In this document: piece by piece, positions 1 to 9,194 of the stretch
Layout: the number at the start of each line of letters is the position of its first letter
How positions within the stretch are numbered: position 1 is the first letter of the stretch
Assembly (NCBI GenBank): GCA_025356395.1
Contig: JANXTA010000141.1
Coordinates: forward strand, 1-52,151
Length of the DNA: 52,151 nt
DNA from: Betaproteobacteria bacterium
GTDB lineage: Bacteria; Pseudomonadota; Gammaproteobacteria; Burkholderiales; Burkholderiaceae_D
Direction of reading: 5' to 3'
The notes under the pieces: model-generated
Database searches by the model: none
The model's input: only the letters and a program-made list of their open reading frames with translations
What the model was told of the DNA's origin: nothing
Position numbers and translations under genes: made by a program

Positions 1-486
1 GGCCTCGCGGCGGTAGAGCCAGGCCATCCCGCGACCGCTGGCGTTGGCGTACTGGTTCCACTTGTCGGAGTCGACGTCGACGAAGTCGATCAGGCGCTCG
101 ACGTCCTCGAGCTCGTTGACGTATTGCGCCATTGGCGACGAGAAGACCACCACGCGGCGGATGCGACGACGTTCGACGATGTCCTCGACCCAGCGCGTCA
201 TGCGGGCGTTACGGTAGTACGGCAAGGCCAGTGCCTCGCCGGTCGCGAGGCCGACCACGCTGCGCAACTTCCCGAAGCGCGGCGACAGCGGCAGGCACAT
301 CGTCTCGCCACCGCACAGCGCCTTGACCGTGTCGACGTGCTTCCAGTCCTCGGCGTCGTCGATGAAGGTCCCGACGTGCACGCGATAGCGCTTCGCCAGG
401 TGCTTGAGCACGTGGTACGAGCGCAGCTTGTCCCCCTTGTTCGGCGGGTACGGGATGCGATGCGCGAGGAACAGGAGGTCTTCCAT
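1..486 (-). CDS. XrtA/PEP-CTERM-associated sugar transferase (TIGR03087-like), 3' part missing
   Basis: I translated this reading frame by hand; it runs off the left edge, leaving the first 162 residues. It begins MEDLLFLAHRIPYPPNKGDK, the characteristic N-terminus of the PEP-CTERM/EpsH1-associated glycosyltransferase family TIGR03087 (stp1), followed by HVGTFIDDAEDWKHV and a DFVDVDSDKW segment also typical of that family. Such enzymes are GT4-like cytoplasmic glycosyltransferases thought to build the exopolysaccharide repeat unit; donor and acceptor are unknown. The ATG at 486 shares one base with the TGA stop of the FemAB gene upstream (TGATG), so the two are translationally coupled. The family call is firm from the N-terminus; the catalytic C-terminal half cannot be seen. 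Confidence 0.85.
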   Translation of the reverse strand, partial: MEDLLFLAHRIPYPPNKGDKLRSYHVLKHLAKRYRVHVGTFIDDAEDWKHVDTVKALCGGETMCLPLSPRFGKLRSVVGLATGEALALPYYRNARMTRWVEDIVERRRIRRVVVFSSPMAQYVNELEDVERLIDFVDVDSDKWNQYANASGRGMAWLYRREA

Positions 487-1622
487 CAGCCGAGGCTCTT
501 CGCGATGTGAGGACCGAGCAGGTTGGCCATCGGCAACGGCATGCGCTGCCACAGCGCAATGAACGCGCGGTACTTCGGATTCAGCGGATTGTTCTCGGGC
601 ACGATGGCCGCGCGGACCAGCTTGTATTCGTAAGCCAGCGGCTCTGGAACGAATCCCCAGTTTCGCTTGAAGTCGTAGGGACCGGTGCCGACCTTGCTGC
701 GACCGTAGTCGAACAGCGTCGCGCCGGCCGCGGCCGAGCGACGCATCAGCTCCCAGTACTTGAAGTCGTTGGCGGCCGTCTCGCGCGAGGCGAGCGCATC
801 ACCTGCGTAGTAGGGCAGCACCTCGTTGCGGAACGTGAAGCTGAGCACGCTCGAGACGGCCTGGCCTTGCGGCGTGACCGCCGTCAGCACGTGGCAGTCG
901 TTGCCGAAGACCTTCCTGAGCGTCTCGAAGTAGCGACGCGACTGCGCCGGCGTGCCATGACGATGGACGTTGTCGGCATACAGCGCGAAGAAGCGGTCGA
1001 GTGTGTCGTCGACCGCGCTGACGAGGCCGGCCTTGATGCCCTTGCGGACCATCGCGCGCTGCTTGCGCGGGATCGCCAGCATGTTGGCTTCGTCGTCGGC
1101 CCCGATCTCTTTCCGGAACGTGACGTAGAGGTCGGTACTGGTCCAGTCGTCGCGATGACGGCGCATGCCGCGGCACTCGAGATGACCGACACCGAGATCA
1201 TTGGCTCGGGCGACGGCTGCATCGAGCAGCGCGTCCTGCGCCGCCAGATCCTCGGCCACGACGCCGCCATACACGCAGAACGGCAACGAGATCAGCGCGT
1301 CGCCGAACAGCAGGCTCTTCTGGCGCGCGAGCGGCAACACACCGACGATGCGCCCGTCGCGCTCCGCGTACAGGAAGAAGGTGCGATGTCCGAACACCTG
1401 TTCGATGACCGACTTCCATCCGGCGCGATGGAAGAACGTGGCTTCGGACGCAGCCATCACGAAGGCATCCCAGCGCGCCGCGTCCGCGTCGGCCATCTCG
1501 CGCACGACGGTGCGTGACGAGACCGGGGCGGCGCCGCCGTGCGACAGCCCGCTGGCGACGTCGAGCATCGCGAACGGCGTCCCGCCGGCCAGGCGCCGGG
1601 TCTCGAAGGATTCGCTGTTCAT
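486..1622 (-). CDS. FemAB-like XrtA/PEP-CTERM system-associated protein (TIGR03019-like)
   Basis: The product is 378 residues. From about residue 38 it reads as a GNAT-fold FemAB-type protein: VREMADADAARWDAFV, then FFHRAGWKSVIEQVFGH, and a C-terminal DYGRSKVGTGPYDFKRNWGF block that is strongly conserved in the PEP-CTERM-locus FemAB family. FemAB enzymes move an amino acid from aminoacyl-tRNA onto a peptidoglycan or lipid-linked precursor. Here the substrate is unknown and a role in modifying the exopolysaccharide or its lipid carrier is inference. The first ~35 residues look unconserved, and no clear Shine-Dalgarno precedes the ATG at 1622, so translation could start at Met19. It lies 16 bp after the deacetylase gene and overlaps the downstream glycosyltransferase by one base. 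Confidence 0.85.
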   Translation of the reverse strand: MNSESFETRRLAGGTPFAMLDVASGLSHGGAAPVSSRTVVREMADADAARWDAFVMAASEATFFHRAGWKSVIEQVFGHRTFFLYAERDGRIVGVLPLARQKSLLFGDALISLPFCVYGGVVAEDLAAQDALLDAAVARANDLGVGHLECRGMRRHRDDWTSTDLYVTFRKEIGADDEANMLAIPRKQRAMVRKGIKAGLVSAVDDTLDRFFALYADNVHRHGTPAQSRRYFETLRKVFGNDCHVLTAVTPQGQAVSSVLSFTFRNEVLPYYAGDALASRETAANDFKYWELMRRSAAAGATLFDYGRSKVGTGPYDFKRNWGFVPEPLAYEYKLVRAAIVPENNPLNPKYRAFIALWQRMPLPMANLLGPHIAKSLG

Positions 1623-1638
1623 CGGTGAGCCACGCCGC

Positions 1639-2559
1639 TCAGACCGCCGAGCGCAGGAAGACGCGATCGACGCGGTCCCAGCGGAAGTCCTTCAGCAACT
1701 GGCCGAGGCGGTCTTCCATGCGGTTGAGGTTGACGTAGTGACGAAAGCGCGTCTTCGCGTCGATACCCGGTACGCGGGGCTGCGACGGGTCCATCTCCCA
1801 CGGGTGGAAATAGAACATGCACGGCTCGCCGTCCACACGGTTGACCCGTTGCAGCAGCCAGCGCGACATCGCGTAGGGCAGCAGGCGGAAGAAGCCGCCG
1901 CCGGCAGCCGGCCAGTTGCGGTTGAACAGTTCGACGGTGGTGGGCGGCACTTCCACGAGGTCGGGCAACGCCGCGTACGCGAAGCGCGGTGCGTCGGGCA
2001 TGCCGTAGTGGTCGCGCTTGACCGGATAGATGCTCGAGCTGTATCGATAGCCGGCTTCGCGGATGCACTCGAGCGCCCACAGGTTGTCCTGGTTGATCGA
2101 GAAGCTCGGCGCGCGGTAGCCGCGCACCGCGACGCCGCCGAGATCCTCGAGCAGCGCCTTGGCATGCACGATGTCCGCGGTGAATTCGTTCGGGGTCTGG
2201 TCGGAGGCGCGCTGATGTCCGTAGCCGTGGCTCGCCAGTTCGTGGCCCTGCTCGACGATCGAGCGGACGATGCCCGGGTGACGTTCGGCGATCCAGCCGA
2301 GCGTGAAGAAGGTGGCCTTGGCGTTGTTCTCGGCCAGCAGCGCGAGGATGCGCTCGACGTTGGCTTCGGCACGGCACGGGATGCGGTCCCATTCGCTGCG
2401 CTCGATGAACGGTGCGAAGGCCGAGACCTGGAAGTAGTCCTCGACATCGATGGACAACGCGTTGACGGTCTGGTCGGCGTGGGCGCGCGACGCATCGCGA
2501 CGCGACTGCGATTCCTGGAAGCGCTCGACGGCCGGCGTGGTCACGAGGTGGGTGTACAT
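1639..2559 (-). CDS. Polysaccharide deacetylase, XrtA/PEP-CTERM locus type with DUF3473
   Basis: This NodB-type carbohydrate esterase 4 protein has 306 residues. The metal-binding Asp lies in LSIDVEDYFQ, the His pair in SHGYGHQ, and the third motif is RGYRAPSFS. The C-terminal FYFHPWEMDPSQPR block is typical of the DUF3473 extension of TIGR03006-like proteins in exosortase loci. It probably removes N-acetyl groups from hexosamine residues of the exopolysaccharide. The open frame continues upstream to 2754, but those 65 residues are Ser/Arg-rich antisense-like sequence lying over wecB. The start MYTHLVTTP at 2559 sits one base after the wecB stop with an AAGAAGG Shine-Dalgarno-like stretch inside the wecB end, so it is preferred. 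No signal peptide is visible, so action on a cytoplasmic precursor is possible. Confidence 0.88.
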   Translation of the reverse strand: MYTHLVTTPAVERFQESQSRRDASRAHADQTVNALSIDVEDYFQVSAFAPFIERSEWDRIPCRAEANVERILALLAENNAKATFFTLGWIAERHPGIVRSIVEQGHELASHGYGHQRASDQTPNEFTADIVHAKALLEDLGGVAVRGYRAPSFSINQDNLWALECIREAGYRYSSSIYPVKRDHYGMPDAPRFAYAALPDLVEVPPTTVELFNRNWPAAGGGFFRLLPYAMSRWLLQRVNRVDGEPCMFYFHPWEMDPSQPRVPGIDAKTRFRHYVNLNRMEDRLGQLLKDFRWDRVDRVFLRSAV

Positions 2560-2560
2560 G

Positions 2561-3793
2561 TCAGGCAGCCTTCTTGATGGACACGACCGGCGCCGCACTC
2601 GCCGCGTCGAGGAGGTGATGTCGCGCGGTGACCCAGCCGGCGAGATGACTGGCGATGCGTTCGGCGGCGTGGCCGTCCCAGAGTTCCGGGGAGCGGCCGC
2701 GCTTGCCGCCGGTCGCGAGGACGTCCATCGCGGCTTCGACGATGCGCTGCGCATCGGTGCCGCACAGCGTGTTGGTGCCTTCGGCGATGGTGATCGGCCG
2801 CTCGGTGTTCTCGCGCACGGTCAGGCAGGGCACGCCGAGCGCGGTGGTTTCTTCCTGCAGGCCGCCTGAATCGGTCAGCACCAGCGTGGCCTTCGACATC
2901 AGCCCGAGCATCTCGAGATAACCCTGAGGCGGGAGGATGGCGACGCGCTTCGCATCCAGCGTGCCGGCCAGTCCGAACTCGTCGATGCGCGCCTGCGTGC
3001 GCGGATGCAGGGCCAGCACCAGCGGCAGTCGCTGCGAGATCTCGCGCAACGCGCCGAGCAGGCGGACCAGCGTCTCGCGGTCGTCGACGTTGGACGGACG
3101 ATGCAGCGTGACGACGCCGTAGCCGCCAGCCAGCGCGGCCTGCTCGATCGGCAGTCCGGCGAGCGTGATGCCGGCGGGGACAGCCGCCGAGAGGTTGGCG
3201 AGCAGCGTGTCGATCATCACGTTGCCGACGAAGACGATGCGCTCGTCCGCGATGCCTTCGGCATGCAGGTTCGCGGCCGCGGATCGTTCGGTGGTGTACA
3301 GGAGGTCGGCGATCTGGTCGGTGAGGACCCGGTTGATCTCCTCGGGCATCTTGCGGTCGTAGCTGCGCAGGCCGGCCTCGACGTGCACGACCGGCACGCC
3401 CTTCTTGGCGGCGACCAGCGCGCACGCGATCGTGGAGTTGACGTCGCCGACTACGAGGACCGCGGCGGGATCGAAGCGGTCGAGCACGGGCTCGAAGCGC
3501 TTCATGATCTCGGCGGTCTGGACGGCATGGCTGGCCGAACCGACTTCGAGGTTGACGGCCGGGCGCGGCATGCCGAGCGCGGTGAAGAAGCGGTCGTTCA
3601 TCGCCGCGTCGTAATGCTGGCCGGTGTGGACCAGGATCGGCGGCACGGCATCGCCGTGGGCCGCCAGCGCGCGAATGATCGGCGCCATCTTCATGTAGTT
3701 GGGTCGTGCGCCGACGACGCACACGATCGGACGCCCGGCTGATGTCGTGGCGTCTCGGTCGTGGTCCTGTGCGTGGCTCTCGGTCCCGGTCAC
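2561..3793 (-). CDS. wecB: UDP-N-acetylglucosamine 2-epimerase, non-hydrolysing
   Basis: The 410-residue product converts UDP-GlcNAc to UDP-ManNAc in the cytoplasm, supplying a sugar nucleotide for the polysaccharide. Family motifs in order are VVGARPNYMKMAPI (nucleotide-binding start), HTGQHYD, VVGDVNST, HVEAGLRSYDRKMPEEINR, VTLHRPSN and LTDSGGLQEE near the UDP-binding C-terminal half. Length is slightly above the ~375 of Escherichia coli WecB because of an N-terminal tail of about 20 residues (MTGTESHAQDHDRDATTSAG) before the first beta strand. A start further in has no obvious methionine. It sits 3 bp after the ATPase gene and 1 bp before the deacetylase gene, inside the exopolysaccharide operon. 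Confidence 0.93.
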   Translation of the reverse strand: MTGTESHAQDHDRDATTSAGRPIVCVVGARPNYMKMAPIIRALAAHGDAVPPILVHTGQHYDAAMNDRFFTALGMPRPAVNLEVGSASHAVQTAEIMKRFEPVLDRFDPAAVLVVGDVNSTIACALVAAKKGVPVVHVEAGLRSYDRKMPEEINRVLTDQIADLLYTTERSAAANLHAEGIADERIVFVGNVMIDTLLANLSAAVPAGITLAGLPIEQAALAGGYGVVTLHRPSNVDDRETLVRLLGALREISQRLPLVLALHPRTQARIDEFGLAGTLDAKRVAILPPQGYLEMLGLMSKATLVLTDSGGLQEETTALGVPCLTVRENTERPITIAEGTNTLCGTDAQRIVEAAMDVLATGGKRGRSPELWDGHAAERIASHLAGWVTARHHLLDAASAAPVVSIKKAA

Positions 3794-3796
3794 TGC

Positions 3797-4903
3797 CTAC
3801 TCCATGCTTCCAGCCTGGGCAGGCCGCTCTTCCGGTTCGACGACAGCGGGCGCTTTCGTCTGGGTCGCGCGAAGCTGATCCAGCGTTCGAGCGACACTCG
3901 CCACCGACTGTTGCAAGAGATGTACCTGCTCTGCGAGACCGTTGAGCAGGACGCCGTCGGCGGTGCTCGCTACCGCACCGTGCGAGAAGCTGCTCTTGCC
4001 GCTCACGAGGGAGAGCGAGGGCGCATAGGCGGGGATCGTCATGCTGCCGGCCGCCGCCGCGTCCGCTTCCTCGTCGGTCAGGCCACCGCGCAATTCGGTC
4101 CGAAGTTCCTGCGCCACGCCGGAAACGTCACTTTCGGTCAGGTTGTGCTTCTCGCCGAGGAAGGCCGCCAGCAACACGCGATCGCACAGCACGTTGATCT
4201 GGCGCGGGATGCCTTCGGCGGCCTCGTGGATCGCCGCGAACGCGCCGGGTTCGAAGCTGGGGTTGTTCTGCCAGCCGACCAGCCCGAGCCGGTGTTCGAC
4301 GTAGGCCTGAGTTTCTTCCGCGCCGAGCGGGCCGAGGTGATAGGACGCGATGACGCGCTGGCGCAGCTGACGCATGTCGGGCTGCTGCATGATCTGGCGG
4401 AATTCGGGCTGGCCGAGCAGGAAGCTTTGCAGCAACGAACGCTCGTTGGTCTGGAAGTTGGACAGCATGCGAAGCTCTTCCACCGCCCGCGGCGTCAGGT
4501 TCTGCGCCTCGTCGACGATCAGCAAGGCCCGCTTGCCTTCGAGCTGCAGCCGACGGAAGTAGCGCTCGAGGCCGAGCAGCAGCCCGGCCTTGTCAGGCAG
4601 TTCGGGCTGCACGCCGAAGAACGCGCCGGCCACCATGCGCAACATGTCGTCGGCATCGAGCTGCGTGCTGACGATCTGCTTGGCCACCAGGTTGCCCGGA
4701 GCGAGCGAACGCAGCAGGTTGCGCACCAGCGTGGTCTTGCCCGCGCCCACGTCGCCGGTGACGACGATGAAGCCTTCGGCCTGATGCACGCCGTAGTCGA
4801 GATAGGCCATCGCGCGGCCATGACCGCGACTGCGAAAGAAGAAGGCGGGATCGGGGTTGAGCTGGAACGGCTTGCCGGTCAAGCCATAGAAGGTTTCGTA
4901 CAT
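3797..4903 (-). CDS. XrtA-associated ExeA-like secretion ATPase (TIGR03015-like)
   Basis: The AAA-type ATPase has 368 residues and starts MYETFYGLTGKPFQLNPDP, the hallmark N-terminus of ExeA/GspA-like proteins and of the PEP-CTERM-locus subfamily. Walker A is GDVGAGKT (residues 50-57), Walker B is ALLIVDEAQ (about 127-135), and EGIPRQINVLCDRVL is the arginine-containing sensor region. The last ~100 residues are low-complexity with a short predicted helix and no peptidoglycan-binding domain. A role energising or organising polysaccharide export is inferred from the conserved location in XrtA loci. It sits between the beta-barrel gene and wecB with very short spacers. Confidence 0.9.
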   Translation of the reverse strand: MYETFYGLTGKPFQLNPDPAFFFRSRGHGRAMAYLDYGVHQAEGFIVVTGDVGAGKTTLVRNLLRSLAPGNLVAKQIVSTQLDADDMLRMVAGAFFGVQPELPDKAGLLLGLERYFRRLQLEGKRALLIVDEAQNLTPRAVEELRMLSNFQTNERSLLQSFLLGQPEFRQIMQQPDMRQLRQRVIASYHLGPLGAEETQAYVEHRLGLVGWQNNPSFEPGAFAAIHEAAEGIPRQINVLCDRVLLAAFLGEKHNLTESDVSGVAQELRTELRGGLTDEEADAAAAGSMTIPAYAPSLSLVSGKSSFSHGAVASTADGVLLNGLAEQVHLLQQSVASVARTLDQLRATQTKAPAVVEPEERPAQAGSME

Positions 4904-4915
4904 GGACCGCCTCGA

Positions 4916-6535
4916 TCAGAAAGTGAGCCGCAGTGAACCCAGCACCGAGTTCTCACGGTAGTTGCCGGAGAAGAATCCGCTGCTGTTGCTGTCACTGGTC
5001 TGCGTGGTGTTGCGGTAGAGCACGCTGCCGTTGAGATAGCGGCTGAACTGCCGGTTCATCGACGCCGTGAAGATGCGCTGACGCGTATCGCCGATGCCCG
5101 TGATCGCCTGGTTGTGAATCTTCTGGATCGTCGCGTTGGCCGTCGTTCGCGGACCGAGCTTGTGGCTCCAGTTGGCCGAGTAGATGGTCGACTGGAAGCG
5201 GTTCGCCGTGTTGAAGACATCGAAGCCGGAGGTGATGGCCGACAGCGATTGCGATTCGGTCCGTGCCGCGTCGAACGTGACCGTGTTGCGCAGGCCGAAC
5301 AATGCGAGGGAAACGTCGACCCGCTTCTGGACGTACAGCTGGTTCGACAGGAACGAGGAGGTCCCGTACTGCGACGACGACAGGCCGGCCTGCTGGAGCG
5401 CCGTGGCCACGGCCTGCCCGCGCAGGACCGGATCGGTGATGGTGGCGCGATAGAACTGGTCGAGCAGGGCGTAGTTGGGGTCCTGGACGAGCTGCAATCC
5501 CGACCCCGCCGACGTCGTCTGGTCGCGGGTGTAGCTCGCGTTCAACGCGTACTTCGCCGTGGTCTGTTGCGCCGAGATATTGGCCGTCGGGCCGAAGTAC
5601 CGGTGTCCGACCTGTGCGTTCAGCGACGAGTGATGCGACGGCTGCCAGTCGAATCCGCCCGAGTACGACACGCCCTGGAGATCGGGCTGGCCGGTAGTCG
5701 GATAGCGGTTGCGGTCGTAGCCGATGTTGCCGCGCAGATGCACGGTCGGCGAGACGACGTAGGTCAGGTTGCTGCCGACGGTTTCCGTGACGATGGAATT
5801 GGAGCCGCTGTAGTCCTGCTCGGTCCGGTTGAAGTTGCCGCCGAACCCGATGTTGCGAAACGAGGTGCTGGACTGGAAGTCGCCGAACACCGAGCTGGTG
5901 TGGCTGCTGCTGTAGGCGCTGCTGTTGGAACCCGACTGGAAGTAGCGGTAACCCGCCGAGTACGTGAGGTCCTGGTCGTACCGCGAGCGCACCGTCGGGC
6001 CGAACGAGTAGGTGCGGGTCTCCGCGCGATTGGTCGAACCGTTGAACGTGTTGGCCGCCTGCGTCCCGAACGGCGAGATGTTCTGCTGCTGGATGGATGC
6101 GGCGGCATCGAACGTCAGGAAGTTGTCGATCAGGGTCGCCCGGGCGTCGGCCGACAGCGAATTACGCAGCGCGTTGCCGTTCGTGCCCCGCGCGTAGTAG
6201 AGGTACTGCGGCGAGTAGGTGAGGTCGGCCGTCACGTAGCGGCCGAGACGCGTGACGGTGATCCTGGGGTTGATCGACGTCACGAAGTCCGAACGTTCGT
6301 TGCCCGCGGACGACAGGTTGATGTTGTCCGAATAGGTCTCGTCGATGCCGATCGAACTCGTGATGCGCCAGGGATCGCGCGGTGCGCCACCGGTACCGCT
6401 GGCAGCCAGTTGCGCGTGCGCGCCCTCCGGAAAAGACTGCGCCGCCAGAGCAAGGGCGGCGACGGTCAGGACCTTCCGGCGATGGTTCTTGATTTCGGCA
6501 GGCCCGCGACGAATCCGCCGTGGGTCAGTAGCCAT
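4916..6535 (-). CDS. XrtA/PEP-CTERM system outer-membrane beta-barrel protein (TIGR03016-like)
   Basis: The preferred start, MATDPRRIRR at 6535, overlaps the end of the autokinase gene by 11 bp and gives 539 residues. A basic N-region and hydrophobic stretch (KVLTVAALALAAQSF, cleavage near GAHA-QL) form a signal peptide. The rest is made of alternating aromatic and polar strands rich in Ser, Asn, Gln and Tyr, such as ADLTYSPQYLYYARGTNG, and ends in Phe (SLRLTF), as expected for a beta-barrel inserted by Bam. In exosortase loci this family is the probable outer-membrane channel or scaffold for the polysaccharide; its exact role is not established. The reading frame continues upstream to 6664, but that part lacks a signal peptide and lies over the kinase gene. 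Confidence 0.85.
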   Translation of the reverse strand: MATDPRRIRRGPAEIKNHRRKVLTVAALALAAQSFPEGAHAQLAASGTGGAPRDPWRITSSIGIDETYSDNINLSSAGNERSDFVTSINPRITVTRLGRYVTADLTYSPQYLYYARGTNGNALRNSLSADARATLIDNFLTFDAAASIQQQNISPFGTQAANTFNGSTNRAETRTYSFGPTVRSRYDQDLTYSAGYRYFQSGSNSSAYSSSHTSSVFGDFQSSTSFRNIGFGGNFNRTEQDYSGSNSIVTETVGSNLTYVVSPTVHLRGNIGYDRNRYPTTGQPDLQGVSYSGGFDWQPSHHSSLNAQVGHRYFGPTANISAQQTTAKYALNASYTRDQTTSAGSGLQLVQDPNYALLDQFYRATITDPVLRGQAVATALQQAGLSSSQYGTSSFLSNQLYVQKRVDVSLALFGLRNTVTFDAARTESQSLSAITSGFDVFNTANRFQSTIYSANWSHKLGPRTTANATIQKIHNQAITGIGDTRQRIFTASMNRQFSRYLNGSVLYRNTTQTSDSNSSGFFSGNYRENSVLGSLRLTF

Positions 6536-7511
6536 AGTAGCCGTAGCTGTCACCCGGATTGGACCGGCGACCCTTGTTGAGAACCATGCCGACGACGTCG
6601 CAGGACTCGATCGTGGCCAGTGCTTCGCGCAGCGCTTCGTGCGTGGTGTTGTCGGACTCGACAACCATCACGATCTGGCCCATGTTGGCGGCCAGCGTGC
6701 GGGCTTCGGTCGTCACCAGCAGCGGCGGCGAATCGAAAATCACGATGCGATCGCTGTAACGCTCGCTCAACTCGGCGAGCAGGTTGGCCATGGCCTCGCT
6801 GGCCAGCAGCTCGGTCGCCTGACGATGTGGCCGACCGGCGGGCAGCAGGGCCAGCTTGTTGACGTTGGTGCGCACGATCGCGTCCGACAGGCTGACGTGC
6901 GAATCGAGCAGCACGTCCATCAGGCCGACGTCCGGCGCAATGCCGAACTTCTGCGGAATGGAGGGACGCGCGACGTCGGCGTCGACCAGCAGCACGGTGC
7001 GATCGCGTTCCATCGCGATGCTCATCGCGAGGTTGATCGCGCAGAAGCTCTTGCCCTCGCGCGGGAACGCGCTCGTGACCATGATCAGGTTGCCGTTGCG
7101 GATCGAGGCGCCACTGCCGAAGGCGTTCTTCAGCAACGGACGCTTGATGACGCGGAACTCTTCGGCCAGCGGCGTCTTGTCGCCGTCCGGCGCGATCATC
7201 CCGCCTTCGCGCAAGCGCTGCAGATCGATCGTGACGGTCTTGCTGCGCGACGGCGCCGGCTTGTGCCCGCCGTCCGATGGCAACGGCACCGACCAGTCGT
7301 CGTCGAGCGCCGTGTCGAGCCCATGCAGGTGCGGCTCGCCATCGGGCTCAGGCTGCGAGACCGGTGCGGGCTGAATCGGCTGCAGGCGGGCGACCGCGGC
7401 ATCCGCGAATGCCGGCGTTTCCTCGACCGGCTCGCGCATCGGCGCCTCGGTGCGGAACGGGTTCGCGGGGATTTCGTCCATGCGCTTGATGGCGCGTTCG
7501 ATGAGACTCAC
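6525..7511 (-). CDS. XrtA-associated tyrosine autokinase (BY-kinase, TIGR03018-like)
   Basis: The 328-residue cytoplasmic bacterial tyrosine kinase regulates polysaccharide chain length with its membrane partner, encoded just downstream in the numbering. Walker A is APREGK-like (SAFPREGKS, Lys about 154), Walker A' is VLLVDADVARP, and Walker B is IVIFDSPP. The C-terminus ends GDSYGYYGY, a tyrosine cluster that is the usual autophosphorylation site. The N-terminal ~110 residues are Pro/Glu-rich and probably flexible. It is a stand-alone kinase; the activating transmembrane domain is on the separate Wzz-like protein, whose stop lies 9 bp upstream of this start. Confidence 0.92.
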   Translation of the reverse strand: MSLIERAIKRMDEIPANPFRTEAPMREPVEETPAFADAAVARLQPIQPAPVSQPEPDGEPHLHGLDTALDDDWSVPLPSDGGHKPAPSRSKTVTIDLQRLREGGMIAPDGDKTPLAEEFRVIKRPLLKNAFGSGASIRNGNLIMVTSAFPREGKSFCAINLAMSIAMERDRTVLLVDADVARPSIPQKFGIAPDVGLMDVLLDSHVSLSDAIVRTNVNKLALLPAGRPHRQATELLASEAMANLLAELSERYSDRIVIFDSPPLLVTTEARTLAANMGQIVMVVESDNTTHEALREALATIESCDVVGMVLNKGRRSNPGDSYGYYGY

Positions 7512-7520
7512 GTAACTCTC

Positions 7521-9077
7521 CTAGGCCGCGACCGAATGCGCGAGAAAGAATGCAAGGCCGGCGCCGTAGAGACAGACCAGGCCCGCCGCACCTGCGACGA
7601 AATAAGTGAACTTTCGACGACGCGTACGGACCTGTCCGTCGGTCCAGATCATCGTCACGGTTCCCAGAATGGGCAGCCCGGAAATCTCGCGAAGCGCCTT
7701 GCGATCGGAGAAGGTCGGCCGGATCTGGCCCATCAGGAAGGCCACGCCGACACCACCGGCGAGCGCACCGAGGAAGACCATCGACACGAGTAGAACGCGA
7801 TTGGGCGCCACCGGACGCGGCGACACCCGCGGCGGATCGATCACGCGGAACTCGACGAGACCGGCGGACGCATCCATGTCGCTCGACATCTGCGCGGACT
7901 CGCGGCGACCGATCAGCTTCTCGTAGTTGGCCTTGTTGACTTCGTAGTCGCGATTGAGCTGCTGCAGATCGGCCTCGATCTTCGGCACGTTGTTGGCGGC
8001 AGCCTTCAGCTTGTTGTAGCGACCTTCGTAGGCGGCGACGCGGGTCTGCAGCGAGGCAACGTCGGACTCGGCCTGCGCGAGCTGCACCTGCAGCTGCTGG
8101 AAGACCGGGTTGGCGGCGAGCGGCGAGCGGGTGGGCGACGCCTTGATCATCGCAGCGACTTCGCTCTTCTTCTGGTTTTCGAGCTCGGCGATGATCCGCT
8201 TCGTCGAAATGATGTCGGGATAGGCGTCGGTGAAGCGCAGACGCATCTCGTCGAGGTTGTGCTTGAGCGCGGCGATGCGCGAGTCGATCTCTGGCATCGA
8301 GACGCCCTGCGTGTTCGCGCTGTCGCTGCCGTTGCCGAGCAGCACGGTGTCCTCGCCGGCCATCTGCCGACGCAGCGCCGTCCGGCCGTTCTCGGCTTCC
8401 TCGAGCGAGAGCCGGGCGGTCGCGAGTTCGTTGCCGGCCTCGGACATCTGCGTGAAGTAGTCCTTGCCGTTGCCCGACATCGTGGCCAGGTTGTTGATCT
8501 TGAATTCCTTGAGCGCGTTCTCGGCCTGCGTCAGCTTCTGCTCGTAGGCCTTGATCTGGTCGTCGATGAAGCGACGCGCCGTGTCCGAGTCCTTGCGCTT
8601 GTTGCCGAGGTTCGACTCGACGAAGATCGTCAGCAGTGACTGGACCACCTTGCGGGCCGAGTCGGGATTCGAGTTACGAAACGCGATCGTGTAGAGGTTG
8701 ATGCCGCCGCTGCTGCGCAGGTCGATCGAGCGCGTCAGGTAATCGATCTGGCTCTCGGTCTGCTCGTTGGTCTTGGCCGTGAGGTTGAGGTCGGACATGC
8801 CGACGACCTTCTCGATGTTGGGCCGGCTGATCAGCGTGCGACTCATCATCGCGATCTGCTGGTCGAGGTTGGGCTCGACCGTCAGGCCCGACATCAGGGG
8901 CTTCAACACGGACTGCGTATCGACGTAGACGCGTGCCGAGGCTTCGTACTGGTCGGGCATCAGATAGACCGATACCGCACCGACGATGACGATGAGCCAA
9001 GCCGCGATCAGACCGATCCAGCGATGAAGCCAGATGTCCCTCAAGGCACGGCGAAACTGCTCGACGATCTCGTTCAT
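7521..9077 (-). CDS. XrtA system polysaccharide chain-length determinant (Wzz/GumC-like, TIGR03007-like)
   Basis: The 518-residue inner-membrane polysaccharide co-polymerase has its first membrane helix near residues 20-38 (WIGLIAAWLIVIVGAVSVYL). A Wzz domain follows (YEASARVYVDTQSVLKPLMSG), then a long periplasmic coiled coil rich in Gln/Glu/Lys between about 150 and 400. A second membrane helix lies before the end (FVAGAAGLVCLYGAGLAFF), preceded by the Pro-rich DPPRVSPRPVAPNR motif. It should span the periplasm, link to the export lipoprotein and stimulate the autokinase encoded next. The start MNEIVEQFRRALRDIW fits the family, with a purine-rich AAAAAAGAGAAG stretch just upstream. Confidence 0.92.
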   Translation of the reverse strand: MNEIVEQFRRALRDIWLHRWIGLIAAWLIVIVGAVSVYLMPDQYEASARVYVDTQSVLKPLMSGLTVEPNLDQQIAMMSRTLISRPNIEKVVGMSDLNLTAKTNEQTESQIDYLTRSIDLRSSGGINLYTIAFRNSNPDSARKVVQSLLTIFVESNLGNKRKDSDTARRFIDDQIKAYEQKLTQAENALKEFKINNLATMSGNGKDYFTQMSEAGNELATARLSLEEAENGRTALRRQMAGEDTVLLGNGSDSANTQGVSMPEIDSRIAALKHNLDEMRLRFTDAYPDIISTKRIIAELENQKKSEVAAMIKASPTRSPLAANPVFQQLQVQLAQAESDVASLQTRVAAYEGRYNKLKAAANNVPKIEADLQQLNRDYEVNKANYEKLIGRRESAQMSSDMDASAGLVEFRVIDPPRVSPRPVAPNRVLLVSMVFLGALAGGVGVAFLMGQIRPTFSDRKALREISGLPILGTVTMIWTDGQVRTRRRKFTYFVAGAAGLVCLYGAGLAFFLAHSVAA

Positions 9078-9194
9078 TGCGCTTCTCTTTTTTCGGGTCG
9101 CGTTGGATTCGCGAACGGGGTGTTGCAGGTGGCAGGTGCCGCGTCTACGGCGGAATCGACGACGGACGAACCACGTCCGTCATCGACCACATGA

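Noticed and set aside
2560-2754. N-terminal 65-residue extension of the deacetylase
   Set aside because: It lies entirely over wecB, is Ser/Arg-rich like an antisense frame, and a coupled start at 2559 fits the family.
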